Assembly (NCBI GenBank): GCA_903845055.1
Contig: CAIMWF010000004.1
Span: forward strand, 1 to 33,475
Direction of reading: 5' to 3'
Length of the DNA stretch: 33,475 nucleotides
DNA from: an uncultured Bacteroidales bacterium
Lineage (GTDB): Bacteria > Bacteroidota > Bacteroidia > Bacteroidales > FEN-979
The position numbers and the translations under genes are program-made. Below are positions 1 through 7,961 of this stretch, one piece after another. Position 1 is the stretch's first letter, and every line of letters begins with the position of its first letter. The notes under the pieces are model-generated. The model saw nothing but the letters and a program-made list of their open reading frames with translations. It had not been told where the DNA came from and ran no database searches.

Positions 1-1100
1 GCGACAAAGACGAAGCCGGTTTGCTGGGTTGAAACCGCGCGTTCGTGCACATAGGGCACGCTGTCCGATTTCCAGGTCATCGGGCGCCAGCGGTAAGGGC
101 ACTGGAAGGGGCCTGCACCGATGTCGTAGGTCATGTCCATCTTGGTGCCTTCATAGTGGTCGCGCATGAGGTTCATCACCTCATTCACGCTGACTTTCTT
201 GTCGGGTTTCACCCACAACGGCATGCGGTTGGTGGTGTAACCCCATTTTCCCGTGGTGAGGTGGCCCATGGCATAATCCTGGTACTGGCCCATCCCGGCA
301 TTGATGTGGTTGAACATCGCCCAGACGCGCGCTTCACAGGCGCGGGCACCGCTGAAGGTGACCGGTGCGTAGGTGTCGGAAAAGCTGAACTCTTCGTCTT
401 TCCCGTCAAAATATTTTTTTGAACGCGCAAAGGTGATTACATCCTTCGAATAGATGCAATTCAGCGGATCGTTCAGCGGGAAGGTGGTGATCCTGGCCTG
501 GTTTGCGTGGCCGCACACATACCCGTCGGGGATACGCATGGCAACCCATACGGCACCGAGCTGGCCTTCGCCCTTGCTGATCATTTCAAGGATCCAGGCT
601 TCATTTGCATCGGAAATAGAAAAGGATTCGCCTTCGCTGGCATAACCATATTTTTCGGTCAGATCGCCGAAGATTTTGATGGCTTCGCGGGCGGTCTTCG
701 AACGCTGCAGGGAGACATAAATCAGGGCGCCATAGTCAACAATCGCCCCTTTCTGGGTCTGAAGTTCTTCGCGTCCGCCAAAGGTGGTTTCGCCGATGGC
801 AACCTGGTATTCGTTCATGTTACCGATCACATTGTAGGTGTGTTTCACCTGGGTGATCTTGCCCAGTGGTTTGCCGGTATCCCATTCCACAACATCGAGC
901 ATGGCTCCGGCGGGCCAGTCGCGGGCCGGCCAGTGGTACAATTCCCCGTACAGGGAATGCGAATCGGCCGAATAGGTGATCATTACCGACCCGTCGGTCG
1001 TGGCGCCTTTGGTAAAGATGAAATTGGTACAGGCCGTCGAGTGGAAATTGAAGCCTGCCAGGAGCAGCATCAACATCAGGCCAGCAAAGGTTTTTCTCAT
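1..1100 (-). CDS. C69-family dipeptidase, 3' end cut off by window edge
   Basis: The minus-strand frame opens with ATG at 1100 and stays open to the window edge (366 residues seen), so the C-terminal part is missing. Family C69 (U34) dipeptidases are Ntn-hydrolases whose catalytic Cys becomes the N-terminal residue after processing. Here residues 1-23 are a hydrophobic signal peptide ending STA, followed directly by Cys24 in ACTNFIFTKGATTDGS, which is the classic family start. Later blocks fit the same family: SISDANEAWILEM near the middle, then AMRIPDGYVCGHANQARI. It should act in the periplasm or outside the cell on short peptides. It is divergent from the beta-barrel gene at 1333, and a TAnnTTTG element lies about 88 bases upstream of its start. 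The family call is firm; the substrate is unknown. Confidence 0.9.
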   Translation of the reverse strand, partial: MRKTFAGLMLMLLLAGFNFHSTACTNFIFTKGATTDGSVMITYSADSHSLYGELYHWPARDWPAGAMLDVVEWDTGKPLGKITQVKHTYNVIGNMNEYQVAIGETTFGGREELQTQKGAIVDYGALIYVSLQRSKTAREAIKIFGDLTEKYGYASEGESFSISDANEAWILEMISKGEGQLGAVWVAMRIPDGYVCGHANQARITTFPLNDPLNCIYSKDVITFARSKKYFDGKDEEFSFSDTYAPVTFSGARACEARVWAMFNHINAGMGQYQDYAMGHLTTGKWGYTTNRMPLWVKPDKKVSVNEVMNLMRDHYEGTKMDMTYDIGAGPFQCPYRWRPMTWKSDSVPYVHERAVSTQQTGFVFV

Positions 1101-1187
1101 ATTGGATATGGAATTAGTGAATGAATGAATAGGGTCTATCTCCCGAATGCATTCCTGCAAGCGAATGATAACCTCAGAAATGCGTGT

Positions 1188-1195
1188 CAAAATTA
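1188..1195 (-). promoter_or_regulatory. Predicted -7 element (TAATTTTG) for the C69 dipeptidase gene
   Basis: Read on the minus strand this is TAATTTTG, a perfect match to the Bacteroidota TAnnTTTG element. It lies in the 232-base divergent gap 1101-1332, which holds no gene. The implied 5' leader is about 80 bases. I see no convincing -33 TTTG partner. Confidence 0.45.
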
Positions 1196-1304
1196 CATAA
1201 TTTCCCTGAACGTATTACGGATGAAGTGATCACCCTAACCACTTATCTTCGCTTTTTTTAAGGCAGTGACTGTTATGGTTGCTCCCTGCAGTGGTTTATT
1301 TCAT

Positions 1305-1312
1305 TAATTTTG
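1305..1312 (+). promoter_or_regulatory. Predicted -7 element (TAATTTTG) for the beta-barrel gene at 1333
   Basis: TAATTTTG matches TAnnTTTG perfectly and lies 20 bases before the ATG at 1333. A weak TTG at 1279-1281 could be the -33 part. Its position argues that the true start is 1333, because the upstream in-frame TTG-type start at 1279 would lie before the promoter. Confidence 0.55.
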
Positions 1313-1332
1313 TATCCCGAATAAAAACGCAT

Positions 1333-2100
1333 ATGAAAACAACGTACCTGGTCATCGTCTTCTTCTCCGTTTTTAACATGCTTTATTCCCAGATAGCGGA
1401 AACCACGGCAAAGGAGGTCAGGCGGCGCAATATGCTCGTTTATGTGTCAGGCGGGTATTCGGCACCCCTCGGCATATATGCGTCTTCCGATAAGACGAAT
1501 AAAAATTCGGGATATGCCGGAGGCGGGTTCACCGTTGAAGCCGGCGTGGCCTGGATGGGAAAAAAACACCTGGGATTGGCCGTACAGTATGATTTTCTGC
1601 AGAACCCGGCGAAAAATATGGCCAACCTGGTATATCCGAACGGTGTGCCCGATTCGGTCGGATCAGGGCCCTTTACCAGCCATTGTCTTTTGCTGGGTCC
1701 CGTTTTTATGATGAATATCAAAAGGCTTTACCTCGAAGCCAAATTGCTGGGCGGGGTCATGCTTTCGACCGGCAAAATTTTCAATACGCCCGATCCTACC
1801 GATACAACGGGAACCCGGTCAAGCCAGAACACGGGCACGGGGTTTGGTTTCCAGCTTTCGGCCGGGGTTGGATATACGATTGTCAGGAATCTTACGTTTA
1901 AATTCAACCTGGGCCTGCTGGGCGGATGGCCGGTCGCCCGTAAACAGTATCCATCCGTCCTGGTTGGGTATCAGCATATGGTTGACCCGGTAACCCACAT
2001 CGGTTATGACACTCCGGTTTACTCGGCACCGGTGGATTTGGAAGTAAAGAAACCCGTGATGACCCTGAATCCGTCCTTCGGCCTGGTTTACCAGTTTTAA
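1333..2100 (+). CDS. Predicted outer-membrane beta-barrel protein (255 aa)
   Basis: I do not recognise a named family. Residues 1-20 form a signal peptide (MKTTYLVIVFFSVFNMLYSQ) and the rest looks like a small outer-membrane beta-barrel: many alternating short hydrophobic/polar strands rich in Gly and aromatic residues, such as GFGFQLSAGVGYTIV and LTFKFNLGLLGGW. The last residue is Phe (NPSFGLVYQF), a usual ending for barrel proteins. The frame is open upstream to 1279, but I chose ATG 1333 because the signal peptide begins there and a TAnnTTTG element ends at 1312. The beta-barrel gene at 2141 follows after 40 bases, so the two may be co-transcribed. Function unknown. Confidence 0.75.
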   Translation: MKTTYLVIVFFSVFNMLYSQIAETTAKEVRRRNMLVYVSGGYSAPLGIYASSDKTNKNSGYAGGGFTVEAGVAWMGKKHLGLAVQYDFLQNPAKNMANLVYPNGVPDSVGSGPFTSHCLLLGPVFMMNIKRLYLEAKLLGGVMLSTGKIFNTPDPTDTTGTRSSQNTGTGFGFQLSAGVGYTIVRNLTFKFNLGLLGGWPVARKQYPSVLVGYQHMVDPVTHIGYDTPVYSAPVDLEVKKPVMTLNPSFGLVYQF

Positions 2101-2140
2101 CCGGATCGCTGAAAACCTGTTTTATTCTTAAAATATCTCT

Positions 2141-2902
2141 ATGTACCGTCGATTTACACTCTCCTTCACTGCCCTGCTTCTTTTGTCGTCCATGGTGTCG
2201 GCACAAGTCAACATCCGCGACTCCGTCATCTCCACATCGCTTGTCTATGCCACCTACGGGTACCAGTTTCCCGGGGGTGACCTGGCGAAGCGGTTTGGAA
2301 GCAATTCGAGCATCGGCGGGGGGTTCCTGTTTAAAACAAAACACAACTGGCTGTTCGGCGCCGAAGGAAATTACCTCTTTGGCCAGAGCGTGTACAACAG
2401 CGACGCACTCATCAAAGGCATTGCGACCAAAGAGGGATTTGTCATCGATGGCAACGGCTACATGGCCGATATCGTGTTTTATGAAGCAGGGTATAATGCC
2501 TTTTTCAAATTCGGCAAGGTGATCCCCCTGCTGGCGCCCAACCCCAACTCGGGGTTCACCCTCCTGGCCGGTGCCGGTTACATGCAGGACAAGATCAGGA
2601 TCCACGAGATCGGAAATACCGCCCCCCAGCTCAACGGCGATTACAACAAAGGTTACGACCGCCTCAATGGTGGAATCGCGGTCACCGGCGCACTGGGGTA
2701 TATGTACCTTAGCAACACGCGCCTGCTGAACTTTTCTGTAAGTTTTGAATTCACCCAGGCCTGGACCAACCCTTACCGTGAACGCGATTTCGATACGGGT
2801 AAAAAAGACACTCAGAAGCTGAACAGCCAGTATTACACCATCAAGGTCTTCTGGATGATCCCTTTATACCGCAGGACGCCGAAGGAATTTTATTATTACT
2901 AG
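2141..2902 (+). CDS. Predicted outer-membrane protein upstream of waaA (253 aa)
   Basis: The protein has a signal peptide at residues 1-22 (MYRRFTLSFTALLLLSSMVSAQ). The remainder has repeated Gly/aromatic-rich amphipathic segments typical of an eight-to-ten-strand beta-barrel, for example GGGFLFKTKHNWLFGAEGNY, GFTLLAGAGYMQDK and LLNFSVSFEFTQAW. The C-terminus ends in KEFYYY. It sits 50 bases before waaA in the same direction, so it may be expressed with this lipid A-core gene. That context hints at an envelope role, but nothing in the sequence gives a specific function. No recognisable promoter lies in the 40-base gap upstream. Confidence 0.72.
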   Translation: MYRRFTLSFTALLLLSSMVSAQVNIRDSVISTSLVYATYGYQFPGGDLAKRFGSNSSIGGGFLFKTKHNWLFGAEGNYLFGQSVYNSDALIKGIATKEGFVIDGNGYMADIVFYEAGYNAFFKFGKVIPLLAPNPNSGFTLLAGAGYMQDKIRIHEIGNTAPQLNGDYNKGYDRLNGGIAVTGALGYMYLSNTRLLNFSVSFEFTQAWTNPYRERDFDTGKKDTQKLNSQYYTIKVFWMIPLYRRTPKEFYYY

Positions 2903-2952
2903 GCCGCGACTCATTCCGAATGATGACAATTAACAGGTTAAAATAGTTTTAC

Positions 2953-4200
2953 ATGGGGCTGTTATACACCCTGGGGATTTTCTTATACGGTTTCCTTTTA
3001 AAGGCCGCATCGCCCTTTAACCCGAAGGCCCGCCAGTGGGTGGAGGGCCGTAAGAGGTTGTTCCAAGCCCTGGCGACGGCATACAGGGATGCAGACAGGG
3101 AAGCAAGGCCGGTGACCTGGTTCCACGCCTCTTCGCTGGGGGAATTCGAACAGGGACGCCCGATCATCGAAGCCTTCAGAAAAGCCTACCCCGGCAGCAG
3201 GATACTGCTTACTTTTTTTTCCCCCTCGGGGTATGCCGTCCGTCACAATTATGACCAGGCCGACGAGGTTTTTTACCTGCCGCTCGACACCCCCCGCAAT
3301 GCCCTCCGCTGGCTGCAGATCGTAAGACCGGAAAGGGTCGTCTTTATCAAGTATGATTTCTGGTTCAACATGCTCGACGCGCTGAGGGTGAAGCAGATTC
3401 CGGTCTTCTTCGTCTCGGTGAAATTCCGCCCTTCCCAGCTATTTTTCAGGTGGTACGGGGGGTGGTTCCGGCGGAAGCTTGACGGCATCACCTGGTTTTT
3501 CGCACAGAATGATGAATCGCAGCAACTGCTGCATTCCATCGGCATGAAGAATGTTTCGGTGACCGGCGACACCCGTTTCGACCGGGTATTTGCCATGGCG
3601 GCCAACAGGGACTCGTTTCCTGCGGTGGAACATTTTGCAAACGGGCAACCGGTATTTATCTGCGGGAGTACATGGAAAGAAGATGAAGAACTGCTTTTTC
3701 CATTTATTCATGAGAACGGAGGCAAGTTTAAATTTATCATCGCCCCACATGATACCGGCACCGAACGCATAAAGTACATCATTGGCCAGCTGAAGGTGCC
3801 GGTGGTCCGCTATTCTGAGCTCACCGCTGCCAGCGCCGCACAGGCCAGCGTATTGCTGGTCGATTCGGTCGGCATCCTGGCACAACTTTACCAGTACGCA
3901 AAGCTGGCCTATATCGGCGGTGGCTTCGGTGTGGCGATCCACAATATCCAGGAGCCGGTAACCTTTGGCGTGCCGGTTTTTTTCGGTCCGAAATATCACA
4001 AATTCAGGGAGGCCGTTGAACTGGTTGAGCAGGGCGGGGCTTTCTGTGTGTACACGACCGCCGAACTTCGCGGAAAGGTTGCGGAGATCATGGAAGATCA
4101 AAAGAGTTACCTGCTGATGAGCGACCTTTGCCGGCGCTATGTCGACGACAACCGGGGCGCTACGGGTAAGATCATGGATTATTTCCTGGAGAACCGCTGA
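2953..4200 (+). CDS. waaA: 3-deoxy-D-manno-octulosonic acid (Kdo) transferase
   Basis: WaaA/KdtA transfers Kdo from CMP-Kdo to the lipid A precursor on the inner face of the inner membrane, the first step of LPS core assembly. The protein is 415 aa, the normal length. An N-terminal membrane anchor (about residues 3-20) is followed by the GT30 N-terminal domain with FHASSLGEFEQGRP; Glu64 in SLGE is the expected catalytic base. The C-terminal Rossmann domain has IGGGFGVAIHNIQEPVTFG followed by VPVFFGPKYHKF (from about residue 320), the CMP-binding block. Its last 29 bases overlap the mqnC tail on the other strand. The waaA call is secure; how many Kdo units are added cannot be judged. Confidence 0.95.
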   Translation: MGLLYTLGIFLYGFLLKAASPFNPKARQWVEGRKRLFQALATAYRDADREARPVTWFHASSLGEFEQGRPIIEAFRKAYPGSRILLTFFSPSGYAVRHNYDQADEVFYLPLDTPRNALRWLQIVRPERVVFIKYDFWFNMLDALRVKQIPVFFVSVKFRPSQLFFRWYGGWFRRKLDGITWFFAQNDESQQLLHSIGMKNVSVTGDTRFDRVFAMAANRDSFPAVEHFANGQPVFICGSTWKEDEELLFPFIHENGGKFKFIIAPHDTGTERIKYIIGQLKVPVVRYSELTAASAAQASVLLVDSVGILAQLYQYAKLAYIGGGFGVAIHNIQEPVTFGVPVFFGPKYHKFREAVELVEQGGAFCVYTTAELRGKVAEIMEDQKSYLLMSDLCRRYVDDNRGATGKIMDYFLENR

Positions 4201-5281
4201 CCAGCTGGAAATCCTGGTTGCGCTGTCTTGGGTTGAACCCCGCCTCTCGAATCGCCTCCTGGATTCCGTCCGCATCGAATTTATGGCTGGCGCCAGCCAC
4301 CCGCACTACATTTTCTTCGATCATGATGCTTCCGAAATCATTGGCGCCGGCGTGCAGGCAAAGCTGCGCCGTTTCTTTTCCAACGGTCAGCCAGGATGCC
4401 TGGATGTTGGGGACGTTGGGGAGCATCAGCCTGCTGATTGCGATCATCCGGATATATTCTTCCGGTGTCACCCTGTTGAACACCCCCGATTTTTCCCTCA
4501 GCACCGTTTTGTCATCCTGGAAAGGCCATGGAATGAACGACAGGAATCCCTTGTGCCCGGCGGGGCGTTCGCCCTGTACGTGGCGGATGGCCGCAAGATG
4601 CTCAAGCCGCTCTTCCAGCGTTTCGATGTGTCCGAACATCATGGTGGCGGAGGTGGTGAGGTTCAGGGCATGGGCGGCGCGCATCACATCAAGCCACTCA
4701 CGGGTATTGCATTTGGCAGGGGAGAGGATCTTCCGCACACGGTCAGAGAGGATCTCGGCTCCGGCCCCGGGCAGGCTGTCGAGCCCGGCATCGACCAGCC
4801 GTTCAAGCACCGCCCTGACCGGCAGTTTTTCCATTTTACTGATGTGCGAGATCTCCGGCGGGCCCAGCGCATGCAGGCGGATATCGGGATAATGTTTTTT
4901 GAGGTCGGTAAAGAGTTTTTCATAGAAGTCGAGGCTCAGCTTCGGGTGCAGACCGCCCTGGAGCAGCAGTTGGTTGCCTCCCAGCCGTTTCATCTCCTCG
5001 ATCTTGCTGCAGTATTCGGGGATGGTGGTTACGTAGGCATCCTTGCTGTGCCCGTTGCGGTAAAAATTGCAGAATTTGCAGCCCGAAATGCAAACATTGG
5101 TGATGTTCACGTTGCGGTCGATGATCCAGGACACGTTTTTTCCCGGGTGCAACCGTTGCCGCATGTCATTGCCTGCAAGCATCAGCGCTGCCAGCGGCAT
5201 TGTTTCAAAAAGCTGTCTCCCCTCTTCAATGGTCAGATATTCAAGAGCAAGCGCTTTTTCAATCAACGTGTTGTTTTTCAT
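4172..5281 (-). CDS. mqnC: Cyclic dehypoxanthinyl futalosine synthase (radical SAM)
   Basis: MqnC is a radical SAM enzyme that cyclises dehypoxanthine futalosine in the futalosine route to menaquinone. The protein is 369 aa. The cluster motif CxxxCxxC is present as C64, C68 and C71 in NVCISGCKFCNFYR, preceded by WIIDRNVNIT, which is typical of MqnC. The C-terminal block ANDFGSIMIEENVVRVAGA also favours MqnC over its relatives MqnE and CofH. It is divergent from the aminopeptidase gene (94 bases apart) and convergent with waaA, overlapping its 3' end by 29 bases. The other mqn genes are not in the window. Paralogue confusion with MqnE is possible but unlikely. Confidence 0.88.
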   Translation of the reverse strand: MKNNTLIEKALALEYLTIEEGRQLFETMPLAALMLAGNDMRQRLHPGKNVSWIIDRNVNITNVCISGCKFCNFYRNGHSKDAYVTTIPEYCSKIEEMKRLGGNQLLLQGGLHPKLSLDFYEKLFTDLKKHYPDIRLHALGPPEISHISKMEKLPVRAVLERLVDAGLDSLPGAGAEILSDRVRKILSPAKCNTREWLDVMRAAHALNLTTSATMMFGHIETLEERLEHLAAIRHVQGERPAGHKGFLSFIPWPFQDDKTVLREKSGVFNRVTPEEYIRMIAISRLMLPNVPNIQASWLTVGKETAQLCLHAGANDFGSIMIEENVVRVAGASHKFDADGIQEAIREAGFNPRQRNQDFQLVSGSPGNNP

Positions 5282-5334
5282 ACCCGATCAGCGTGCGGCC
5301 GCAATCAAATGAACCCGGCCAGCAGAAAATTTCC

Positions 5335-5342
5335 TAATTTTG
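5335..5342 (+). promoter_or_regulatory. Predicted -7 element (TAATTTTG) for the aminopeptidase gene
   Basis: This is a perfect TAnnTTTG match in the mqnC-pepA divergent gap, 33 bases before the ATG at 5376. Confidence 0.55.
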
Positions 5343-5358
5343 TCCCTTTAAACCGCGC

Positions 5359-5366
5359 CAAAAGTA
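5359..5366 (-). promoter_or_regulatory. Possible -7 element (TACTTTTG) for mqnC
   Basis: On the minus strand this reads TACTTTTG, matching TAnnTTTG, with a leader of about 70 bases to the mqnC ATG at 5281. It would place the mqnC start almost on top of the pepA start, in a face-to-face overlap. No -33 partner was identified. Confidence 0.3.
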
Positions 5367-5375
5367 CATAAAATC

Positions 5376-6860
5376 ATGATCCCATCCATCATCCTCACCA
5401 GCAAAGAACAGGAACTCGAACACCTCGTGGTCGTTGTATCGAAGCTTTCGAAGTTGCCCGCCTCCATATTCAGCCAGGCGGAAAAAAAATACATCAGGGA
5501 GCAGGTCGAAACTCATAAAAAGGAGCTGGTAACCTTTAACCGTCTTGATTACCAGGTTTTCGTATGTTTTATCCGTGAAGAGCAGGAGCCCCCGGTTCGA
5601 CTGGAGGCATGCCGGAAGACCGGTGACCGGATTGCCGGATTCCTTGCGGAGCACAAGGCCGGGCGCGCAGCCATCTTCGATGCCGCGAACCTGCCCGGCG
5701 AAGTGCTGGCCGTTGCCGAAGGGATGGCACTTGGTAGTTACCGGTTCCTCAAATACAAGCAGGATAAGGAACAGGACAGCACCCTTCGTGAAATTGAGAT
5801 ATATTCAAAAGCGCTGGAGGATGCAGGCGATGAACATGAAGGCCAACATCATGCGTTTCACGTCACGCGTCACTCGATCCCCAACCTCAATATCCTGCTC
5901 CGGGCTGTTGAACTTTGCCGCAACCTCGTCAATGAACCCAATTCCCACCAGGACGCCACCTCCTTTGCCCGGGAAGCCATGCGGATGGCCCATGATTCGG
6001 GAGCGACGGCGGAGGTGATGAACAAAGCGAAGATAGAGGCACTGAAAATGGGAGGACTGCTTGGGGTGAACCGCGGAAGTTCCGAACCACCCACCTTTAC
6101 CGTCATGGAGTGGAATCCTGGCAACGCAGTCAATAATAAACCGCTGGTCCTTGTCGGCAAAGGGGTCACCTATGATACCGGCGGGATGAACCTCAAGCCG
6201 GGCGATTCGATGCTGAACATGAAGTGCGACATGGCCGGGGCGGCCGCGGTGGCTTCGGTGGTATACGCGATAGCCATGGCAAAGCTGCCGGTTCACGTGG
6301 TCGGCCTCATGCCCGCCACCGATAACCGCCCGGGGATGAAGGCGCTGGTTTCGGGCGATGTCATCACCATGCACAACGGCATGACCGTTGAGGTGCTGAA
6401 TACCGACGCCGAGGGGAGGCTGATCCTGGCCGACGCCCTGAGTTATGCAAAAAAGTTTGACCCGGCGCTGGTGATCGACCTGGCAACCCTCACGGGCGCA
6501 GCCGTGCGCGCCATCGGGAAATACGGCGCCGCTGCCATGCAGTCGAAGGCGGCCAAACAGCTCGAGTCACTCAAAACCTCCGGTTTTGATGTTTGTGAAC
6601 GGCTGGTTGAGTTCCCCATGTGGGACGACTACGGCGAACTGGTCAAATCGGACCTGGCCGACCTGAAGAACCTCGGGCCACCGGAAGCAGGGATGATCAC
6701 CGCAGGTAAATTCCTGGAGAAGTTCACCGATTATCCATACATCCACCTCGACATTGCCGGACCGGCATTCCTCGACAAACGCGACTCCTACCGGGGACAG
6801 GGAGGCACCGGCTTCGGGGTCCGCCTGCTGTTTGACTTCGTAAGCCGTTTCACCAGTTAA
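5376..6860 (+). CDS. pepA: Leucyl aminopeptidase, M17 family
   Basis: M17 aminopeptidases are cytoplasmic, usually hexameric, two-metal enzymes that remove N-terminal residues from peptides. The protein is 494 aa. All the known active-site positions are present with the same spacing as in E. coli PepA: Lys262 and Asp267 (VGKGVTYDTGG), Lys274, Asp285 (CDMAGAAAV), then Asp344, Glu346 and Arg348 in the family signature NTDAEGRL. The N-terminal domain (about residues 1-165) is divergent, as is usual. It has its own promoter-like element and precedes pdxA by 31 bases. Specificity for leucine is by family convention only. Confidence 0.95.
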   Translation: MIPSIILTSKEQELEHLVVVVSKLSKLPASIFSQAEKKYIREQVETHKKELVTFNRLDYQVFVCFIREEQEPPVRLEACRKTGDRIAGFLAEHKAGRAAIFDAANLPGEVLAVAEGMALGSYRFLKYKQDKEQDSTLREIEIYSKALEDAGDEHEGQHHAFHVTRHSIPNLNILLRAVELCRNLVNEPNSHQDATSFAREAMRMAHDSGATAEVMNKAKIEALKMGGLLGVNRGSSEPPTFTVMEWNPGNAVNNKPLVLVGKGVTYDTGGMNLKPGDSMLNMKCDMAGAAAVASVVYAIAMAKLPVHVVGLMPATDNRPGMKALVSGDVITMHNGMTVEVLNTDAEGRLILADALSYAKKFDPALVIDLATLTGAAVRAIGKYGAAAMQSKAAKQLESLKTSGFDVCERLVEFPMWDDYGELVKSDLADLKNLGPPEAGMITAGKFLEKFTDYPYIHLDIAGPAFLDKRDSYRGQGGTGFGVRLLFDFVSRFTS

Positions 6861-6874
6861 TTTTGATATCTTTG
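6858..6874 (+). promoter_or_regulatory. Two overlapping -7-like elements upstream of pdxA
   Basis: TAATTTTG at 6858-6865 (overlapping the pepA stop) and TATCTTTG at 6867-6874 both match TAnnTTTG. The second ends 17 bases before the pdxA ATG, so pdxA and murF-alr may have their own promoter even though pepA lies close upstream. Confidence 0.45.
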
Positions 6875-6891
6875 CACCCTAAGACAGCTTT

Positions 6892-7953
6892 ATGGAACAA
6901 ATTGCAGAAAAAGAAAGGCGGGTTCGCGTCGGGATCACGCATGGCGATGTAAATGGAATCGGTTACGAGATCATTATCAAAACACTACAGGACCAGCGGC
7001 TGATGGAGTTGTACACCATCGTGGTCTATGGCTCGTCAAAAGTAGCTTCATACCATAGGAAAACCCTGAACATCAGCGATTTTAACTTCAACCTGGTGAA
7101 AAAGGCCGACCAGGCCCACCCGCGCAGGCCGAACATCGTCAACATCCACGACGAGGAGATCAAGATCGACCTCGGGAAATCAACCCCCATCGCCGGGGAA
7201 TTGTCCCTGCTTTCACTTGAAGCCGCCACCGATGACCTGATGAAGGGCAACATCGATGTGGTGGTCACCGCGCCGATCAATAAAAAGAACATCCAGTCGC
7301 CCGGTTTTGCTTTCCCCGGGCATACCGAATATTTCGCAGGGAAATTCAAGACTGATAATTACCTGATGCTCATGGTGACCAGTGCCCTGAGGATCGGTGT
7401 GGTGACCGGTCATATCCCCCTTGGGAAGGTGAAGGAAACGCTCACCGAGGAGCTCATCCTTTCGAAGATCCAGGTCATGAACCAGTCGCTGAAGCGCGAT
7501 TTCGGCATTGTCAAGCCACGCATCGCCGTTCTTGCACTGAACCCGCATGCCGGCGACGACGGCCTGATCGGCTCGGAGGAGAAAACCCTCATCCTGCCGG
7601 CCATCGAAAAGGCCTATGCCCAGAACATCCTTGCATTCGGGCCCTACCCGGCCGACGGCTTTTTTGGAGCCACCAGCTTTAAGAATTTCGACGGCATCCT
7701 GGCCATGTACCACGACCAGGGAATGGTTCCCTTTAAACTGATGTCGTTTGATGAAGGGGTCAATTTCACCGCGGGACTGCCCGTTATCCGCACCTCGCCG
7801 GCACACGGAACAGCTTACGACCTTGCCGGGAAGAACGAAGCTTCGCCCGAAGCCTTCCGCAATGCATTGTACCTTGCCGGCGACATCTTCATGCATCGTC
7901 TCGAATATGACGAGCTCCATGCCAACCAGCTGCACCCTTCCGGAAATCAATAA
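6892..7953 (+). CDS. pdxA: 4-hydroxythreonine-4-phosphate dehydrogenase
   Basis: PdxA oxidises 4-phosphohydroxy-L-threonine in DXP-dependent pyridoxal phosphate synthesis. The protein is 353 aa. The start GITHGDVNGIGYEI (residues 14-27) corresponds to the usual ITxGDPxGIGPE block. The three metal-binding histidines are seen as His144 (FPGHTEYF), His219 (LNPHAGDDG) and His274 (AMYHDQG); the last two are 55 residues apart, as in E. coli PdxA. The late block TSPAHGTAYDLAGK is also diagnostic. It is 8 bases upstream of murF-alr, whose racemase half needs PLP, so the pairing is functionally sensible. Confidence 0.95.
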   Translation: MEQIAEKERRVRVGITHGDVNGIGYEIIIKTLQDQRLMELYTIVVYGSSKVASYHRKTLNISDFNFNLVKKADQAHPRRPNIVNIHDEEIKIDLGKSTPIAGELSLLSLEAATDDLMKGNIDVVVTAPINKKNIQSPGFAFPGHTEYFAGKFKTDNYLMLMVTSALRIGVVTGHIPLGKVKETLTEELILSKIQVMNQSLKRDFGIVKPRIAVLALNPHAGDDGLIGSEEKTLILPAIEKAYAQNILAFGPYPADGFFGATSFKNFDGILAMYHDQGMVPFKLMSFDEGVNFTAGLPVIRTSPAHGTAYDLAGKNEASPEAFRNALYLAGDIFMHRLEYDELHANQLHPSGNQ

Positions 7954-7961
7954 AATACCTC

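Noticed and set aside
1279-1332. Upstream in-frame extension of the first beta-barrel gene
   Set aside because: It would start upstream of the TAnnTTTG element and place extra residues before a complete signal peptide.
4139-5371. A 410-codon plus-strand open frame
   Set aside because: It mirrors mqnC, whose radical SAM motif and length are correct.
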